From Macrocystis pyrifera (taxonomy: Eukaryota > Sar > Phaeophyceae > Laminariales > Laminariaceae): a stretch of 64,000 nucleotides of DNA. The translations under genes were made by a program, and so were the position numbers. The notes under the pieces were generated by a model. That model had not been told where the DNA came from, ran no database searches, and worked only from the letters and a program-made list of their open reading frames with translations. The stretch is taken from the NCBI GenBank assembly GCA_031763025.1, contig JASSKH010000029.1, positions 8,662,571 through 8,726,570 on the forward strand, in the 5' to 3' direction. This document shows, piece by piece, positions 54,958 to 60,900 of this stretch. Position 1 is the first letter of the stretch, and each line of letters begins with the position of its first letter.

Positions 54958-57900
54958 CGCAACAACACCAATCGCAGCAACACCAATCGCAGCAACCAAG
55001 CACGGAACAACCACGGCAGGCCACATCCTCCTTGCCTTGCCACGCATCTGAGTGCTGAGCTCCCCACCGTCCAACCCGTCCTGGACCTCCTCCTGCTCGG
55101 GCATGAAACGAGTGGCAGGGGAAGGAGGAACTTTCGGTTCGAAATATAGCCTTCAATCATTTATTCTCGACCGCTGACCATGCACCCTCAAGAAGATTGC
55201 AGGGGGTGGGGGGAGAGGATGTTGACGCATGCTAGGGAAAAGGTGCACAATTTTTTTCTCAAGTCCCTGAGTTGAACAGCTCTACACTACCACAAAGTGA
55301 TCGTGAATAAATGAAAGTGCAACCCGATGAAAAATATCGTGTCCTAAGGCCACTTCTTGTGAAGTCGGATTTGGAGTCAGTTGAAAAGTCCCTTTCAAAC
55401 ACGTTCGCATGAGCTTTCGCCCCGGAAAAATGTTGAAAATTGGTCTTGCTCGCCTTAGAAAGTGTCGAAGTTCTCTCCAAGATCTATCAGGCGGTGTTTC
55501 CCGCTTCTCGAAGGGCCTGGTTGCAAGAAATCACCGTCCGCACTTTTCCGATCCAACTGAGGTGAATATGATTGCGATCCTGGATCGGATCGAAAAATAC
55601 GTTTTTTTCGATCCGATTGGGCGTTTGGATCGTATTTGACCGAGTTGAATCGAAAGAGTGCGGTCGGCAATTTCCTGTATCTGGGTGCCTGGAGGAGCGG
55701 GAAACACCCCCAGATAGATCTTGGAGAGAGGTCGAACAAATTCTGAGGCGAGAAAGACCAATTTCCAACATTTCCGGGGCAAAAGCTCATGCGAACGTGC
55801 TGAAGGGAACTTTTTGAACCGACTCCAAATCCTTCTGCATACGAAGTGGCCTAGGTTTTAAAAAACATTCTATCGCGAAAAAGGAATGGTGTTATTGCGA
55901 CGATTCTGGGTTAAGGGCCCATCTTATCGAGGACTTTTGATTCTTTCAATTTTATTTGATTTTTTTTTCTAAATTAATTTGCATCTGATTGATCGAAGAG
56001 TGAATGACCGGGCAGGATTCGAAGGGGCAAATTAGAAAAAAACAAATTGAGTGAAAAGTCTTTAGGAACTTATTTCGTGTGTTTTTTTATTTCAATTTCG
56101 AAGTTGGGAGTTGATCAGCCTTGATGTAGCATGTTCATGGTGGGTCAACACCTCCGCTGGAGTCTGGGGTGATTCTTGGTCGCTTCGGTGACCACGGTCG
56201 AGGCGATAAAACCCGAACCTCAACGACAGGCGACCGGAGCAATAGCCGCGCCCACGGCCACAGACCATAGCACATCGTACCCTGGCGGTGGCGCCTCAAA
56301 AGAAATCATGGCGGCCGCAAGCCCAATATTCGGTCTGTTCGATTGGCCAACCATCACGAAAACCGAGCAAACGAGCAAGAAAACAGAGGATACGCTCGAG
56401 ACCTTGATAGTTGCACCACCGTTGTTGTTCCGCACGTGGCGCTTGAGGGCTCCCTCCGCCCACCCAAGACACCCTGAGAGTGATGGCTTCCTATCCTGCG
56501 CCACCAAAAAGAAAAAAATGCTGGCGGCGGCGCGCACGCGACAACTCAAACCTTCGCTCTCGTCTAAGCTCGTCGCTGTTTGTCGGCTGGGCGTTGTGTG
56601 ACGCGCTGCGTCATTCCAGGTTGTTTCGATTTCCTTTTGGTGTGACAATGAATGCGCCATTTCCCGATAGGATACGAACACGTTTTTTTTTTTTTCGAAA
56701 TCGAAGTAAAATTTATTTGAAACTGAAATTATTTCCAAATAACGGAATTTAGTGTTCCCCGTTAAGATGGGCTCTAAGGAGCCCTCGACAGTCAGACATA
56801 CTTTACCCAAAACCTGTGGCAAAATTTAGCTCGCAGTACCTCTAGCCGCTCGAACCCGTCTTTACAGAAACATATCAGGGCCTTCCGCGTGATTTTTTCC
56901 GCGGGGTGTCCCCCGCGGGATTTTTCCCGTCGGATTCATCCCGGGGTTTTATGCGGGAGTTCGGGATTTTGCTCCGTCGTCCCGTCATAAATGTGAGTGC
57001 CCCGATCCGGCGCCACGGACTAGTGTATGTTCTGTTCCTGCACAAACGAGTCCCGAGCAGACACTATAATAATTTCACGTCCAATGACTTCGGGCGGTGG
57101 TAAATATGCTGCCCTAACCTAACCGATGGCAGCGACTGATGACGATACGGCCAGAAACGTCGAGGGTAGCACTGCTTTTTTCGAGAACGTGGTTGAGGGT
57201 CACTGTGTACGAGACGAAGAAGAACGACCCCCAGCCCTAACCCTGAGCCTAAGCCAATCAGATTAGACACTCAGATTAGACGATCAGCAAACGGCTACAT
57301 AGGGTTCCTCCCTTCTTTTCTCGTGTGCACCTTGTGTGTCAGTCATTTGCTCGAAAAAAGCAGCTAAAACTCTGCTGGAAAGGTGGCCTATGGATCGATC
57401 AATGCACTAAAAACCGAATAATTAGTTGCACACGAAGTGAATATATACACTACGCGAAACGTTACCATGTGAAGCCACGCTCTGCCGTGCCGTTTCTATC
57501 GAGCACGAATACGATCAGAAAAGCAAGGCATGGAAAAGTTGCGAGGGAGTACTACTTGTGAACAGGACACCGCGATATTGCCGTTCCCAGACTAAGCCGT
57601 CGCACCAATTTTCTTGGCTAATTGCTTTCTGAGAGTCAGGGAGCTCCTTAGCATAAAATCGTCGGGATTTCCCATTATTGTTTAGCAACATGAACGCTTT
57701 GTGTACCCACAGTAGCTAGGCCTTCAAATGGTTCATCGGGGTGCGAATTCGTTTTTCTCATAATCAGTTTTTTTGGCCTAATGCAGGTGTAGAGCCCCTC
57801 AAACCAGGGGTATCAGAAAAACAAACGGTGCACCTCTACTGTAGCGTATAAGGAAATACTACGGGGGACCATAGTAAATAGGACCTACGGTACACACAGA

Positions 57901-60900
57901 AACCTACATATTTACCTATTTTTACGGGCAATATTTGGGCCTATTTACTATGGTCCCCCGTAACAGCACGCGCAAAATTTCCGGCCATGAAGTACGTGGA
58001 CAGAATCGCGCGCGCGCAACAAGGAGAACGGGAACCAAAAATGCCAGGCACGATGGCGCACGAACAAGTCGGAGATGCCATGTGGACAACGCTGCTCTGG
58101 CCTACAAAAAAATCTTGCTCAATTTTCAGGAGCGACACAAGCAGGTACAAAAGCCGAACACAAGGACAGAACAGTTTCGCAAATTCTACAGTAGTACGTC
58201 TCTCGCTGGGGAAGTCTCCACCCGCGGTCATATATACCTGCCACTCCTCAAAGAGCGAGACCTCCCGCCGTTTCGTCTTTCTCAGCAGCTCTTCGGAAAT
58301 TTCGTTGAACGCTCTGTGACACAAATTCGGCGACACCAGCAACGTGACGCCAAACGTCGGTTCTTCAAACGAGGGTGAGGATGCGAGCACACAATGACGT
58401 AACGGGTTGCGTTTTTTACTTGCTTCTATATACTTCCGGGTTGGCATATCTGAAGTGTATCAGCATGGGTAGAGAGACAAGCGAACAAGCAAGGTATCTG
58501 CTTGAAGCCATTGCGATATTTATGGCAGCATGCACAGGTGCGCGGGCGGGTGGCCGGGTAGAGGAATGAATGGGTAGGTGGGTGAGTGGATGGGGGAAGG
58601 GGGGGGAAGAAGGGGGGGTGAAGGTGGAACGAGCGAACCCGAAGTAGAAGCCAAGAGCCTTTCCTGCGGCTCGAACGAAAAAAAAACGTGCCCAGCTGGG
58701 AAAAATCAAGTAAGAGACACTGCCGTCCCATGTACAGTACTGAAGAGCACGACAATGCGATCATAAAGGGTGGTGTCGGTCGATGTCACCTGAAGCCGGA
58801 GAGGTCCGAGAGAAGAGCGGACGCGCCCTCGCTGGTAGCTCGAACGCGAGCGCACAATTGACGGCAGTAGACCAGTCCTCGGACCTTCCGAGAGAGATTT
58901 CCACCCGCCGGGAGGACGTGTTTCATATTGAAAGAGGTTCGGGTCGATCCAGCGGAAATACGGACGAAAAGAGTGGCGAGTAGGGTGGCTGTGAGTTGTC
59001 TGGACTTCACAGTTGGGTATTGTCTGGACGGCGAAAATAAGCCAACTAACTAGCATACCATTATGAACGGGAATATAAGGTCCGTTTGATATTCATGTTA
59101 TATACAAACGGGTCATGTATTACAAGTCAGACTGGTAGTTTATCAATATGAAACACACGTCGAGCCTCACACGCTCCAAATAGGTGAAATACAAACACGT
59201 ACCAGTAGAAGCCCGCAACTAAACTATAATACCTAGCCAACTACCCGGCAACTGTAATGCTTAGCCAACTAGCTGTACTACCTCGCCAACCAACAGTAAT
59301 ACCTGGCCAACTAAGAACTAGTCGGCGGTCGTAGGCAGCCAACTCACTAGTCGGCGGATTACTATCGTCAGCGAGCGAACTACCTGGTAGTCGGCAACTT
59401 TTTGTTAGCCAGCTCGCTAGTCGCGGTGTATGGCCAACCAAAAACGAACTCTTCGGCGATTTTCAGTCAGCCAACTCCCTACGAAGTTGGCGGCTTGTTG
59501 TCAATCAACTGAGAACTAGTCAGCGGCTGACAGTCGGTCGACTCACTGCTCGACGGCTTGCTGTTGCCAACCAGCTATTAAGAAGAATTAGTCGTGGGCT
59601 TACAGTCAGCCAACTCCCAGCCTTAGCTCATGAAGTGGAAAAAAAAATCGTCGAATGTTTTCGCACACTTAGGACAGACAGATCATGAGCTAGAGCATCT
59701 GCTGTAAATCCTATCCTACCGTTATGAGACGCTCCTGCAGGGTCTGTATTCGTGCAGATCCAACCCATGGAACTGGTGCTATACCATGCAGATTCCACGG
59801 CTCCCAAACGGCGGCATGGACTATGAATATATCATAAATGCCAGAAACCCGTCTCCCCTGAAATGGCTAGATCATCGAGTGGGGAGTAATGATTGCCTCA
59901 ATGCGTACACGTTCGGTATCAACTACGGTACACGCCTGTGCGATTTCGCTTCCCATGCTAACTTGGCCACTGTAAGCACTAAGCAGAGCCTACGCAGTCA
60001 GGAGCGTATTGTAGCCAACATTCACCGTCATGGCCTACAGACGGTCCATGGTTTGAAGGCAAGTCTACACAGTATACGTTGGCGGTCGTCCTACCCGAGG
60101 CGACAGGTTGCGCCCCCAAGGCTGTCCGTCTCCAGGTCCGTGAACGTCGGCGGACAGGTCTTGCTCATCGAACGCGATTTCCAGCTCCGCCTGCACAAGC
60201 GCGGCGACGCCGAATGGTCACGATAACGCTTCCTCAAGGGTGCCCGAACCAAAGAGAAAACAGTTTTTGCTCCTTAAACTAGTTGCCGTCGGTGACATGA
60301 CGCCTGGTTGAACACGACGACAAGAGGTCACGGGTGGTGGGCTACCTACAAACACCAGAACAGCGATCAAAGCCCGCGAAACCGAGCACCGTCAATGAGA
60401 TGCAGTATGAGGTGTTTTTGAGGAGTGCTACGGTGAAATCGTCCGTTTTTGGCAGACAGAAATTATCTAATCGCAAAAATATTTTTGCGTTGGTGTGTGG
60501 TGATTGTGACTTTAATCTTGTCAAAAAGCCGAACAGCACCCTAGCCCATATCTGTCTCACCGTGTGCTCCGTCAGCTGGCTGAGCAAGGCCTCCCTCTCG
60601 CTTCCTAGAGCTTGTCGAATTTGTCGACGTCTCATCAGGTTAGCGAACCTTGCGCGGGTACCACACGTAACGGTTGGAGCGGAAATGAACTTGGTGGTTT
60701 TCTTCTTGGTTTTGATGCAGTAAACATACGGGGGCACGTGGGTTTTCAGTCCATCGAAGGTTCTGATTAGCATGCCCGCACTGTGTGTATGGTGACGCAC
60801 GTGTAAATATAATATGGTCAGAAGACCTTCGTGGGTACGCGCTGGTGGAAATAAAACGGGATCTGTTCGTCGGTTCTTGTGCAGGCCTTAAGCTCGCAGC

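Noticed and set aside
54706..55104. 132-codon minus-strand frame with a long Ala/Val hydrophobic stretch, like a membrane protein
   Set aside because: The hydrophobic part is a translation of the CAACAG repeat; the first part is exon 7, which ends at a GC donor before it.
56176..56601. 141-codon plus-strand frame opposite the hydrophobic minus-strand frame
   Set aside because: Shadow of the opposite strand in GC-rich sequence; no motif recognised.
57941..58447. 168-codon minus-strand frame
   Set aside because: Only the 76 bases of exon 6 within it are conserved; the rest is flanking intron and part of a family A element that happens to be open.
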